Assembly (NCBI GenBank): GCA_028554755.1
Contig: JAPTOF010000003.1
Location: 10,239,501-10,303,500 of the forward strand
Reading direction: 5' to 3'
Length of the DNA: 64,000 nucleotides
DNA from: Cordia subcordata
Lineage: Eukaryota > Streptophyta > Magnoliopsida > Boraginales > Cordiaceae
Shown: one piece after another, positions 46,251-56,263 of the stretch
How the letters are laid out: each line of letters opens with the position of its first letter
Position numbering within the stretch: the first letter of the stretch is position 1
Program-made: the position numbers and the translations under genes
Notes under the pieces: generated by a model
The model's database searches: none
What the model was told of the DNA's origin: nothing
The model's input: only the letters and a program-made list of their open reading frames with translations

Positions 46251-47629
46251 GTTAGCGAATCTTCTAGTGATCTATCCCCTTTTCATGATTCATTTCCCGA
46301 TGAGCAATTGTTTGCCATTTCTCATCACACACCTTGGTTTGCTCATATCGTCAATTATCTTGCCACAGGGCATCTTCCTTCCCATTGGGAGAAGAGAGAA
46401 AGAGATAGGCTCCTAGCCAAAGTTAGGCATTTCTTTTGGGAGGATCCATCTCTTTTTAAAGTTTGTGCGGATCAAATGATTTGTCGGCGTGTGCCCGAGG
46501 ATGAGTTTGAAAGCATTTTGAGCATATGTCATGATTAGGGGTGTGGAGGTCATTTTAGTAGGAAGAAGACCGCTGCGAAGGTCTTGTAATATGGATTATT
46601 TTGGCCCACTCTCTTTAGGGATGCCCAAGAATATCGCAAAAAGTGTTTTAGATGTCAACAATCCGAGTCCATCTCTAGGAGAAACATGATGCCTTTATCC
46701 CTTATTTTTCCATGTGAGTTGTTTGATGTTTAGAGTATAGATTTCATGGGTCCATTTCCACTCTGCTTTGGGTAAAACAAAGACATTTTAATAGCCATTG
46801 ATTATATGTCCAAATGGGTTGAGGCAATTCCCACATGCACTAATGACTATAGGGTAGTGGTTAAATTCATCAAGGAAAACATTTTCTCTAGATTTGGAGT
46901 CCCTAGGGTCTTAATTAGTGACGGGGGTTTGCATTTTCACCATAGGACTTTAGAGGCCTTGTTGAAGAGATATTCGATCACCCATAAGGTAGCTACTCCT
47001 TATCACCCGCAAAACTAATGGATAAGTAAAGGTGTCCAATAAGGAGATCAAGCACATTTTAGAGAAAACGATTAGGCCCGATAGGAGAGATTGGTCAATT
47101 TGGCTAAATAATGCTCTGTGGGCCTATCGTACCGCCTTTAAGACCCCCATTAGTATTTCTCCATATAGATTGATTTATGGGAAAGCTTGTCATTTGCCAG
47201 TAGAATTTGAGCATAGAGCTTATTGGGCCATCAAGGCTTAAATTTTGATTTGGCTAGAGCTGGTGAGAAAACAAAGCTAGACCTAGTAGAATCAGAAGAG
47301 CTTAGATTTGAGGCGTATGAGAATGCCAAACTTTATAAGGATAGGATAAAGAGAATTTATGACAACACATTATTAAGAAATCATTCTCTCTCTCTGATAA
47401 AGTTTGGTTGTTTAACTAATGATTGAAACTCTTTCCAGGTAAGCTCAAGACAAGATGGGATGGCCAATATGAGGTGTTGGTTGCCTACCCTTCCGGAGCA
47501 GTCAAGATCAAAGACCTGAATGATGGGCGAGAGTTGACGGTGAATGGGCAACACCTAAAGCATGCATATGATCCGAGCATGGCTCGTGTGGAGGTTTTAA
47601 TACTTCAAGATCCCATCTATGGCGGTTGA
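46251..47629 (+). pseudogene. A2 integrase
   Basis: Zinc domain with GHFSRKKT and RKKCFRCQQ (one expected Cys is Arg); core with SIDFMGPFP (Asp), YMSKWVEAIPTCTND, VLISDGGLHFHHR (Asp) and, after a frame break near 47015, [13 protein letters not shown] where the catalytic Glu would lie just upstream. C-terminal: [48 protein letters not shown], ending TGA 47627-47629. Stops at 46537, 46587, about 46731 and 47239 and several frameshifts. Confidence 0.86.
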
Positions 47630-49002
47630 AGATGAGTTGATATTTGCCCGACTGACGACATAGTGGCTAGCACTAGTTAGAGGCAACCTAGGTTCAATTT
47701 TGCAATTTTGCATTTGTTTCACTTTCTTTCCATTTTACTTTCTTTCTTTTTCTTTCACCCATGTCAAAGTGTTGAATCCCGATCCTTTGTCCCATAAGAT
47801 ACACCATTGCTTATTATTGCACATGCCAATGCAAGCACGCGTAGGCATTACTTCTAATCTTGTTTTCTTTGTGATTGTTTGTGAATTGTAAGTCACAGGA
47901 TTAGTAGTATGGTGATTTATCATTGACTTGGAAAGCTTTGAAGAAAACGCAAGGTTGTATCTATTCTTTCTCCACTTGTTCCCCATGTTTTCACCTTATC
48001 CTTACTACCCTTACCTACTTTTTAATGCTTATGTGTTTTGCTCTATTCACTTGAGGACAACCAAAGTTTAGGTTTGGGGGTGTGGGAGTTTGGTTTTCTT
48101 GTTATATATCTTGCTTAGGGTAGATTGCATTACGTGCTTAAAAATGGTGAAAATTTTTCAATTTTGATGCATGTAGAGTCATTTATTTCTTTGTTAATCA
48201 TTGTGTTGGTTATTGTGATTGACTCTATTGATTGGTGAATATGATATGCATTGTGGGGAAATGAATAGAATGGTTTGAAAGCTAAGTCTTGGAGGAGATG
48301 CCCTTCAAAGTTGTGAGGAGTAAGGACTTTTAAAGAATGACCGTTGTAGTCACCCCATAGCTTAATAGAAAAGAGTGTTGAAAAAAAGGGTAGTTGATGT
48401 GAGTACCCCTTCCTTGATTGGTTCTTTTTGATGTGCCAAAGCCTTTCTTTTTCTTTTCTTTTCGTGAATACAATGCAAAGTGTGGAAAATAAAAAAAAAT
48501 TGAATTGAAAAAGGCACAAAGATGCAAAAATATATATAAAAAAAGTGAAAAAGAGAAAAAAACCAAAGGCACCAAAAAGTTTTGTGAATAAGTGCATAAG
48601 TGACACAATGTCAACTTAGTATATGCTGTCATCTTTGTAGATATGTGAATAAGGCTTTTTATAAGCCATTGTGTATGTATATTCTCTTTTCTTGTCTTTG
48701 AGGCTTTGTGTGTGTTAGGGAGGCCATGATAATTGAGGGGGCATGAAATATCAACATCCCAATTGCGTGAGTTAGAATCCTAGGCTCGTGATGGCTTGGC
48801 TACTTGGGAAATTCCTACAAGGAACTAGACCCCTTATGAGTAGAGGCTTAGGGATCTTTCCACAATAGAAATGCCCCCTTCTTGCTTCTTAGACTAACTT
48901 TGATAGAAAGTCAATCCCTTACGTAACCCTTGGCATCAGCCTTAGAAATGAACTTAAGATTGGGCTTGCTTGGTGACAAGCAAGGAGAAGGTTTTGTGGT
49001 GC
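47630..49002 (+). other. 3' noncoding region of A2
   Basis: No env-like ORF. Block GACGACATAGTGGCTAGC...GAGGCAACC shortly after IN, a degenerate first hairpin with TTTGGGGGTGTGGG (about 48046-48090), an A-rich block (about 48480-48560), then the LTR-border hairpin CTTGCTTG, GTGA, CAAGCAAG (48965-48984) and the tract GAGAAGGTTTTGTGGTGC up to the LTR. Confidence 0.8.
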
Positions 49003-50890
49003 TAATGTGTTGTGTTTTTGTGTGTGTTTACATTACTATTTGCCTATGTTTAAGAGGTATTAAGTGCTTATAAAGATGCATTAGTGTAGTGCTTTTGATA
49101 AGAATAGGCTTAAGCGTAAACAATTGTACATATTGAGTTTAAGAGACAAATTGCTATACTAATTGCTTGTTTTCAATGATTTAGGTGAAATTTGGGTTAA
49201 GGTCAAGATTGAACGATGACAGGTGATGAAGACGAGAGATGCACGGGTCAAAAAGAAAAGATCAGAGGTTGGAAAGATAAGGAATGGAAGAAGGAAGTCA
49301 ACCGGACGACCTACTGGTCGGCCGACCACTCCAGAGAGGTGGTCAAAATAGCCGGACGACCACCCCTCCAGAGCCCATCGACCGGCTAGGTCGGCCGGCC
49401 AGTCCAGAGAGTATCACCAAAAAGCCGGTCGAGCTAAAAAAAAAAAGCCGGTGAATCGGCTAGGTCAACCGGCAGTGCATAAAGAGCTGATATAAAAGCC
49501 CAATTTTCAGACTTAAAAAACGGAATCTTTAACAATTCTTTAGGAGGATTTGAACACACCCATCATACACACACACACTTAACCCTAGTCTTCACCCATA
49601 TCAGTCATACTCTCTCACACATTTCATCACCTTGAAGCAAAAGGATTTAGAGGGTTTCAAACATTTGGATTCAAGTTTGCTCAAGAGCTTTATCTAAGAT
49701 TAGCTAGGATGAAAGGGAAGCTTCATAAACTCTCTTTCATTCTATCTCTTATTATGATTGAGTAGACTTGTGTAGGGTCATTTAGCTTGTGTAATGGGTT
49801 AGCTATATTTTCTTATGATATGGGATTAAATGGCTAAATATATACATGTTTGATTTTCTTGTTCAAATAGTTATTTTCTCATTCATGTCTAAGTGTTTGA
49901 TTAAATGCCTAAATGAGTAGCATGTGTATAAATTGAAGTCTATTTATTACTAAACACATCTAATCCATGCTATAAGCATGTCTATGTGTTTATATGTGGA
50001 CGTTATGAAGTGGGTAATACGCATATTCATGTCTATATGTATATTTGTATGCCTAGTAATGAATATGACTTCAATAACGTAGACATGTTGGTTGTTAATC
50101 GATTCGAATGGTGTAACCTAAGCATGACGATGTTTGGTAGTTGAATAGATCACATTATTCTTGAACACCTTGGCCAAGAACATTTATGAATGTGCTAGCA
50201 AGTCAAATCCCTCTGAAGTGATCTTAGAATGACGGCAAGTAATTTAAGGCTAGCCTAGGCCAAGTTTTCTTTGGCTTTAAATCCAGCCAATAGGTTTCAA
50301 GATAGGTTTAGTCAACCTTAGTGACACTAAGTCTTGGCTTTAAATCTAGCCAATGGTTTAGGTACTAGGGTAGGTTCATTCTAAGTCACTTAGGAAGCTA
50401 ATTGGTCACTCTTAAGGCCCTAGGTCATAAGGACCACGCTGTAGCTCTAGGAGGCACCACTTAGGGACGAACCTGCACCGAGTCCTAAGGAGAAATTAAG
50501 ACACTAATTCAGCAACCCAATTAAGAGCAATTATTAAAGTAAGCCATCATTCTTTAATCCCATAACATTTGAGTATATTAAATCATCCATTCATAAGTTG
50601 AAGTCACCCGAACGCCGTTGTATTTGTTAGTTCCTTCTAGATTAGCTTGTCCCCCACTTTTTCATTCCCATAGTTTAGTTTAATATATTTTAGCTAGAGC
50701 TCCCGACCATCCAAAATCCCAAAAATAGATAGTTTAGGTTTCTTTTAAGGTATACTCTAGAACACGCACATTGAATTCATTCAATGACGTAGCCTCCCTG
50801 TGGAATCGACCCTATACTTGCGTATATTTTACTACACTAATCCGTGCGCTTGCTGGTCTTTAGAGCTTGCACTAAAAAAAATGACGATCA
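49003..50890 (+). repeat. 3' LTR of A2
   Basis: Starts TAATGTGTTGTG and ends GATCA; TATAAAAG at 49491-49498. Dense CCGG/GTCGACCGG-like motifs at 49300-49480. Hairpin pair 50271-50290 and 50334-50353. Confidence 0.84.
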
Positions 50891-50897
50891 AGTTCCT

Positions 50898-51764
50898 GCT
50901 TATATTCATGTCCATGAGTATGTTTGCATGCTAGTTGTAAATATGACCTTAATATTGCATACATGTTGGTTGAAAAGTTCTTTTAATGGTGTAATCTGAC
51001 CATGACGATGTTTTGTAGTCGAATAGGTCCATTTAGTCATGAACACCTTAGCCTAGAACATTTATGAATGCGTTAATAGGTCAAATCCTGCTGTTGTGAC
51101 CCTAGAATGACGAAGCATAATTAAAGGCTAGTCTAAATCGAGTCTCCTTTGGCTTTGAATCCAGCCAATAGATTTCTGGGTAGATTTAGTCGACTCTAGC
51201 GACACTAGGTCTTGGCTTTAAATCAAGCCAATGACTTAGGTTCTAGGGTAAGTTTGTTCTAGGTCACCTAAGAAGCTAGTTAGTCACTCTTGAGGCCATA
51301 GGTCATAAGGACTATGTCGTAGCTCTAGGAGGCACCGCCTAAGGATGGACCCATACCGAGTCCTAAGGAGAAATTAGGACACTAATTTAGCAACCTAGTT
51401 GAAGTGCATTTGGTAATTAAGCCATTCCATGTAATCCCATAGTATTGAAGTTTAGGATCACCCATTAGCAAGTAGATGTCACCCTAATCCCTTCCATTTG
51501 TTAGTTACCTCTAGATAGTTTGTCTCTATCCTTTCCATTCCCATAGTTTAGTTTTATTTTCTTTAGCTAAAGCTCTCGATCATCCAAAAACACCAAGAAT
51601 AGTTAGTTTAGCTTTCCTTTTAGGCATTCTCTAGGACACACACACGGAGAATCCATCCCACAACATAGTCCCCTTATGGTTCGACACCCGTTCTTGCACA
51701 CACTCTACTACACCGATCCGTGCGCTTGCGAGTCTTTGGAGCTTGCACTCAAAAGACGACATCA
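50898..51764 (+). repeat. 3' LTR of element A, second part
   Basis: Colinear with 2440-3306 of the 5' LTR: CATGTCCATGAGTATG, hairpins near 51150-51230, end GACGACATCA. Followed by ATTGT, then mttB sequence. The minus-strand 83-codon frame 51882-51631 runs from mttB into this LTR and is not a gene. Confidence 0.85.
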
Positions 51765-51925
51765 ATTGTGTACGAACAAAATAAGAGTATAAAGGTAGGG
51801 TAAAAAATGATTTTGCAAATGGAGATATTAACTCTTCGAGAAACCAATACCATATAAACCATGTCAAACCAAGACTAATCAATATCCTAATGGAACGAGT
51901 TCAAACTTCTCCTATAATATTTTTT
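51765..51925 (-). pseudogene. mttB: mttB mitochondrial pseudogene, 5' part
   Basis: On the minus strand: TRSIRILISLGLTWFIWYWF, LEELISPFAKSF, TLPLYSYFVRTQ, matching the N-terminal part of plant mitochondrial MttB. At 51765 it reaches the target duplication. Skipping to 1267 the protein goes on with [12 protein letters not shown] in the same frame, where the usual protein has TEAFPTYVATSS. A TGA at the joint replaces an expected TTG Leu codon. The true 5' end is uncertain; related sequence seems to continue to about 51950, with an in-frame stop before TRSIRI. See the 3' part at 628-1267. Confidence 0.87.
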
Positions 51926-52187
51926 GGTGCAAAATGAAAATCATAGGATATAATGAGTAATTCAAAAAAGAAACAAAAATATTTGATAAGATCCATTTCG
52001 GGATCAACCAGAACCTTAAGATAGAGAGTAATCATTGATATAGATGTTTCCCCTGCTGAAGACCTTCCTTCTTAAAACTAGCAAAGGTCGAGGATTGGAC
52101 TCCGGCCTTATTGAGATCCTCTAAGAAAGAATAAAGTCTCTTTAAGAACTTCTCCCCTGTGGTGGTATGCAGATTATCCAGCGCCCG
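51926..52187. other. NUMT flank upstream of mttB, no gene recognised
   Basis: Unique in the window, no LTR similarity. A minus-strand stretch reads SFLEDLNKAGVQSSTFASF but I do not recognise it. It ends at GCCCG (52183-52187), the target duplication of element E. Confidence 0.4.
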
Positions 52188-52680
52188 TTATAGTCGTCTC
52201 TCGAGTACAAGCTCTAAAGACCAACAAGCGCACGGATCGATACAGTGTAGTGTATGGGAGAACAGGTTTCGAACCATAGGGAGGTTATGTTATGGGATGG
52301 ATTCTACGTGTATGTCCTAGAGAATGCCAAAAAAGAAACTTAAACTAACTATTTGTTTTGTGTTTTTGGATGGTCGGGAGCTCTAACTAAAGAAAATAGA
52401 ACTACACTAGTGAGACCTAACAAATGGAAAGGATTAGGGTGACATCTCTTGTCAATGGGTGATCCTAGACTCCAATATTATGGGATTACATGGAATGGCT
52501 TAATCACCAATTGCTCTTTTATTAGGTTGCTTACTTAATGTCCTAATTTCCCTCTAGGACTCGGTGCGGGTCCATCCCTATGCGGCACCTTCTAGAGCTA
52601 CGGCGTGGTCTTTATGACCTAGGGCCTTAAGAGTGACTAACTAGCTTCCTAGGTGACATAGAACAAATCTACCCTAGTAC
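52188..52680 (-). repeat. 3' LTR remnant of E
   Basis: Minus strand: colinear with the last 490 bp of A-type LTRs, ending CTCGAGAGACGACTATA where A has CAAAAGACGACATCA. Joined directly to pre-protease sequence, a deletion. Confidence 0.75.
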
Positions 52681-53147
52681 CTAAATCATTGAACAAATCG
52701 AGGTCACTCATCTTGGGCGGGAGGCCCGAAGTACAAATATTACTCACCTTCTCCGTAAGCCTCACTTTCTTAGCAATGTTTGATGACCTATGCTTCCTTG
52801 TGCAAAGATCCTTAAAGAACTTAGAATAAAAAGGAATAGAAAGGCTCGCATCTATCAAAGAAAGATTGACCTTAAGGTCCTTAAGATGCTCTAAAACCTT
52901 GAAAAACCTAGACTCCTCACTAGGTGTAGGCCTCTCTAAGGCGGATAGGAAGAGAACTCTAGGTGCAATATCTCTAGACACATGAGAATCATCAATAGGC
53001 TCCTTTTTCTCTGGATAAGGACGAGAAGTACTACTCTCTCCTTGGTCTCTAGTAGGCTTAACTCTCTTAAAAAGACCCTCTTTAGAATCCTTCTCAACAG
53101 GACTACTATGTGACTCTCCAGAGGACTCTTATTACTTCTCAACAAAA
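52681..53147 (-). pseudogene. Element E pre-protease fragment
   Basis: Minus strand: HIVVLLRRI-type shifted frames upstream, then PIDDSHVSRDIAPRV, SEESRFFKVLEHLKDLKVNLS, KKVRLTEKVSNICTSGLPPKM. Homologous to 30561-30900 of element A. It stops just before the protease active site. It preserves the uninterrupted sequence of the site where NA-1 entered element A (about 53025-53045). Confidence 0.8.
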
Positions 53148-53554
53148 TTAGTAATATGCTTTAGAGGACTCTCATTACATTTTTGTAGAAGGAAGGAAGC
53201 ATGGCCAAAATATTAGGCATAATCTCGAAGTTTGTCTTCTTTAAACCTGGAATTTGAATAGCCAATTAGGCTCAATGGCTTCAGGGAGAATGAATCGCCT
53301 AAGAGTGGGTTCCTCATCTATAGGTGGATTTGGTCTACGGGTCTTTTATCTAAAATGATCTTAGGCTTGATGCCCATGGTGATCATGAGGTGGAATGGTA
53401 TTCATTGAGGGAATTAAAGGATTAGGAGGATGATTAGGATCAGTCATCTCCTCAGAAAGATCTCCTAAATTCCTAAATGTCTTGCAATTATATCGAGTTT
53501 GGGATTAAGAGGAACTGGGGGATTTCTAAGTTATCTCCTACCAAGCATGCACAA
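53148..53554 (-). pseudogene. Element E gag start
   Basis: Minus strand, from the ATG of MLGRR near 53554: NHPPNPLIPSMNTIPPHDHH and IMPNILAMLPSFYKN, with stops and frame changes. Joined at about 53147 to pre-protease sequence with loss of the capsid core and knuckle. Confidence 0.75.
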
Positions 53555-53804
53555 ACTATCCTAACTCTGGCTACTTCAACCCCCGAAAACTTCAATATTC
53601 CTAAAACTATAGCAAATAAACCACAATCCAGGAAAGTCTACTAAAAACAAAAATAAAAGCTAAAATAGATAATCAAGAACTAAAGGAAGATAATGTAAAC
53701 AATAAACAAGATAAGAAAAAACTAAACAAACTATAAAGGAAAAACAAGAAAACAAGAAAAACAACTACCAAAACACACAAACAAAGAATGCAAACCACCG
53801 TGCC

Positions 53805-53822
53805 TCCCCGACAACGGTGCTA
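53805..53822 (-). other. Primer binding site of E, tRNA-Asp type
   Basis: Minus strand TAGCACCGTTGTCGGGGA. The leader lies at 53555-53804 without a gene. Confidence 0.75.
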
Positions 53823-53828
53823 AGAACT

Positions 53829-55720
53829 TGGCAGTCGCCACTCCAGTACAAACTCTAAAGACCCACAAGCGCACAAATCGGTGTAATGTAATGTGTGCAA
53901 GAATAGGTGTCAAACCACAGAGAGGCTATGTTGTAGGATGGATTCTATGTATGTGTCCTAGAGAGTGCCAAAAGGGAAACTTAAACTAACTATTCTTTTG
54001 GTGCCTTTGGATGGTCGGGAGATCTAACTAAAGAAAATAGAACTACACTATGGGAATGGAAAATTTAGAAACAAGCTATCTAGTGAGAACTGAGAAATAG
54101 AAAGGATTAGGGTGACATCCACTTGTCAATGGGTAATCCTAGACTCTAATATTATGGGATTACATGGAATGGCTTAATCACCAATTTCTCTTTGACTAGG
54201 TTGCTTAGTTAATGTCCTAATTTCTCCCTAGGACTTAGTACGGGTTCATCCCTAGGTGGCGTCTCTTAGAAGGCATCTCTTAGAGCTACGGTGTGGTCCT
54301 TATGACCTAGGGCCTTAAGAGTGACTAACTAGCTTCCTAGGTGACCTAGAACAAACCTACCCTAGTACCTAAATCATTGGTTGGATTTAAAGCCAAGAAC
54401 TAGTGTCGCTTGGGTCGACTAAATCTACCCGAAAACCTATTAGATGGATCTAAAGCCAAAAGAGGCTCGATTTAGACTAACCTTTAATTATGCTTCGTTA
54501 TTCTAGGGTCATAATAGTAGGATTTGACCTATTAATGCATTCATACACATTCTAAGCCACGGTGTTCACGCATAACGGGACCTATTCGACCACCAAACAT
54601 CGTCATGCTCGGATTACATCATTAAAACCACTTTTGAACCAACATGTATGCAATATTGAGGTCATATTTACTACTAGGCATGCAAACGTACACATAGATA
54701 TGAATATAAGCATTACCTACTTCATAAGATCCATATAAAAACACATAGACATGATTATAGAATGGACTAGAGGTGTTTAGTAGCAAAAGTCTTCAATTTA
54801 CACATATGCAACTCACATTGGCATATTATCAAACATCTAGACATGTATTTAAAAATAGCCATTGAAACAAGAAAAACATAGCATATGTATATACATTAAG
54901 CCATAGAATCCCATAATATAGAAGTATAGAATCAACCATTACAAAAGTGTCATCACCCTAAGCAAATCTAGTCAAACATAATATAATAGAGGATGAAAAA
55001 GAGAATAGAAAACTTTCATTTGATCCTAGCAATTCTTGTACAAGATCCTTGAGTAGGCTTCAATTCAAGTGTTTAAAACCCTCCAAATAAGATTAAAACT
55101 AGGTGAAATGTGTAAGTGTGTGTATGTTAAAAGTTGGTAAAAGAGGAATTAAGGTTTGGGAGATAGGTGTGAAAGAAATTTTTTTTTCGTTTTTATAAAA
55201 TTACCAAAAGTGGGTTTATATAGCTAATTTCTACGACTACCAGAACATTTAACCAGAGCACCGGTACTCAGGAGCCTCTATTCCGATCGTAGAAGCTTGC
55301 CCTCTATTTTTGGTGAAATAGTGAGCCGGCGTACCGGTACTCTGAAGCCAATGCTCCGGTAGTGCCTCTTTGCTCTATTTTGGCTTCGTTTTAGCTCCAT
55401 TTTGCTTCCACTTGTCTTGACCTTTGTCCAGAAGCCTCTAAACTTGATTTTCTTCCACTTTTCCTCTTCAATTATGCTTCCAATCCTTGCTCAAACCATC
55501 TCCATCTTCGTTGATCTTCAAACAATCCTCAATCTCACATATAACATCCAAAACAAGTCATTAATGTAGCATTTACCTTTTGAACTCAACTATGTACAAT
55601 TGTATACGCTTAAGCCTATACCTAGCACAAGTACTACACTAATGCAACTATTTAAGCTCAATACACCTCCAAAATATAAACAAATAATAATTCAAACATA
55701 CACAAAAACACAACGCATCA
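53829..55720 (-). repeat. 5' LTR of E, mosaic
   Basis: Minus strand TGATGCGTTGTG to GACTGCCA, 1892 bp. The promoter part (about 55200-55500) resembles NA-type LTRs (GCTCCGGTAGTG, GGTACTCTGAAGCC, TTATATAGC), while the part after it resembles A-type LTRs (TATATTATGGGATTCTATGGC; hairpin region near 54370-54450). Confidence 0.78.
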
Positions 55721-56191
55721 GCCCACACTCCTCATGCTCGCCAATCCCTGGTTGGATCAAGGACTGCCATTTTATGGATTATTTTCACCTTGACCTTGAA
55801 TTGGTGTTTGGCATCAATCCAGGCTAGTTAGATGTTTTGAAGAGAGGGATTTTACTGCTAAAAAGAGGTGTCAATAAATCGAACGGAATCTCCTTATTTT
55901 GTCATTTGATTGATATAGATAGGGGACCACTGGAAGGGTCCAATCAAATCAACCAGCAATCGATTTATAAGACACAGAATATTGCAAAGGCTAGGAGATT
56001 GATGAAAGAACCTGGCCAAAGTCAATCATGTGTTTAATTCTGCAGTTGAAAGGATGTCTTTCCCTTCTCTTAGCAAAGTAGAAAAAAGTCAAAATTTTGG
56101 CTTGCTACAAGCTGGGCTCAGGGACTGCAGTCAGCCACCTCCGTTGTAGTTGTCAACTCATTCTTAACAGATCCGATTGGGTGTTCATAAT
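55721..56191. other. NUMT, no gene recognised
   Basis: No LTR similarity. Short plus-strand frames (55837-56037) have no recognisable motif. Linked to mitochondrial DNA by the trnQ copy that follows. Confidence 0.4.
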
Positions 56192-56263
56192 CGAGAGTAA
56201 AAGGATTTAAACCTTTGCATGCCGATACCAAAAACCAATGCCTTACCACTTGGCTATACTCCA
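56192..56263 (-). pseudogene. trnQ: Mitochondrial trnQ(UUG) copy
   Basis: Minus strand begins TGGAGTATAGCCAAGTGGTA, has GGTTTTTGGTATC with anticodon TTG, and a T arm GGTTTAAATCC. This matches plant mitochondrial tRNA-Gln over its length. The T loop TTCGAAT has become TTTAAAT (both bases of a CpG changed) and the 3' acceptor half reads ACTCTCG instead of ACTCCAG, which weakens the stem. A nuclear relic, not a working tRNA. Confidence 0.85.

Larger units (their letters stand above)
37897..50897 (+). mobile_element. Athila-type element A2, nested in the 3' LTR of A
   Basis: LTRs 37897-39716 and 49003-50890, tRNA-Asp primer site, gag, protease, RT, RNase H, integrase and polypurine tract; internal region about 7.4 kb without the solo LTR at 43758-45630. 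The target sequence GCTTAT is present on both sides (37891-37896, 50898-50903). Seven extra bases (AGTTCCT, 50891-50897) lie between the 3' LTR end and the target copy; they resemble the AGTTCT that follows the 5' LTR. No env-like ORF. Defective by many stops. Confidence 0.85.
1268..51764 (+). mobile_element. Athila-type Ty3/gypsy element A, with nested insertions
   Basis: The element starts TGATGT and ends ACATCA and is flanked by 5-bp duplications that differ at one base (ATTAT at 1263-1267, ATTGT at 51765-51769). Own sequence: 5' LTR 1268-3306, tRNA-Asp primer site, gag (3585-4006 and 14393-15753), protease to integrase (30561-32152 and 33540-35831), 3' noncoding region, 3' LTR (36996-37896 and 50898-51764). 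With insertions removed the internal part is about 7.1 kb and the element about 11 kb, normal for Athila. The order PR-RT-RH-IN is that of Ty3/gypsy. There is no room for an env-like ORF between IN and the 3' LTR. Many stops make it defective. The whole unit sits in the mttB pseudogene. Confidence 0.85.
52188..55720 (-). mobile_element. Athila-type element E, internally deleted
   Basis: Minus strand: 5' LTR 55720-53829, primer site 53822-53805, leader, gag start (53554-53148), pre-protease fragment (53145-about 52690), then the 3' part of the 3' LTR (about 52680-52188). Flanks GCCCG (52183-52187) and GCCCA (55721-55725) suggest a target duplication with one change. Most of gag, all of RT-RH-IN and the U3 half of the 3' LTR are gone. 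Confidence 0.78.

Noticed and set aside
49300..49480. Regularly spaced CCGG/GTCGAC repeats as a CRISPR-like array
   Set aside because: Spacing is irregular, repeats are short and lie in an LTR of a plant genome.
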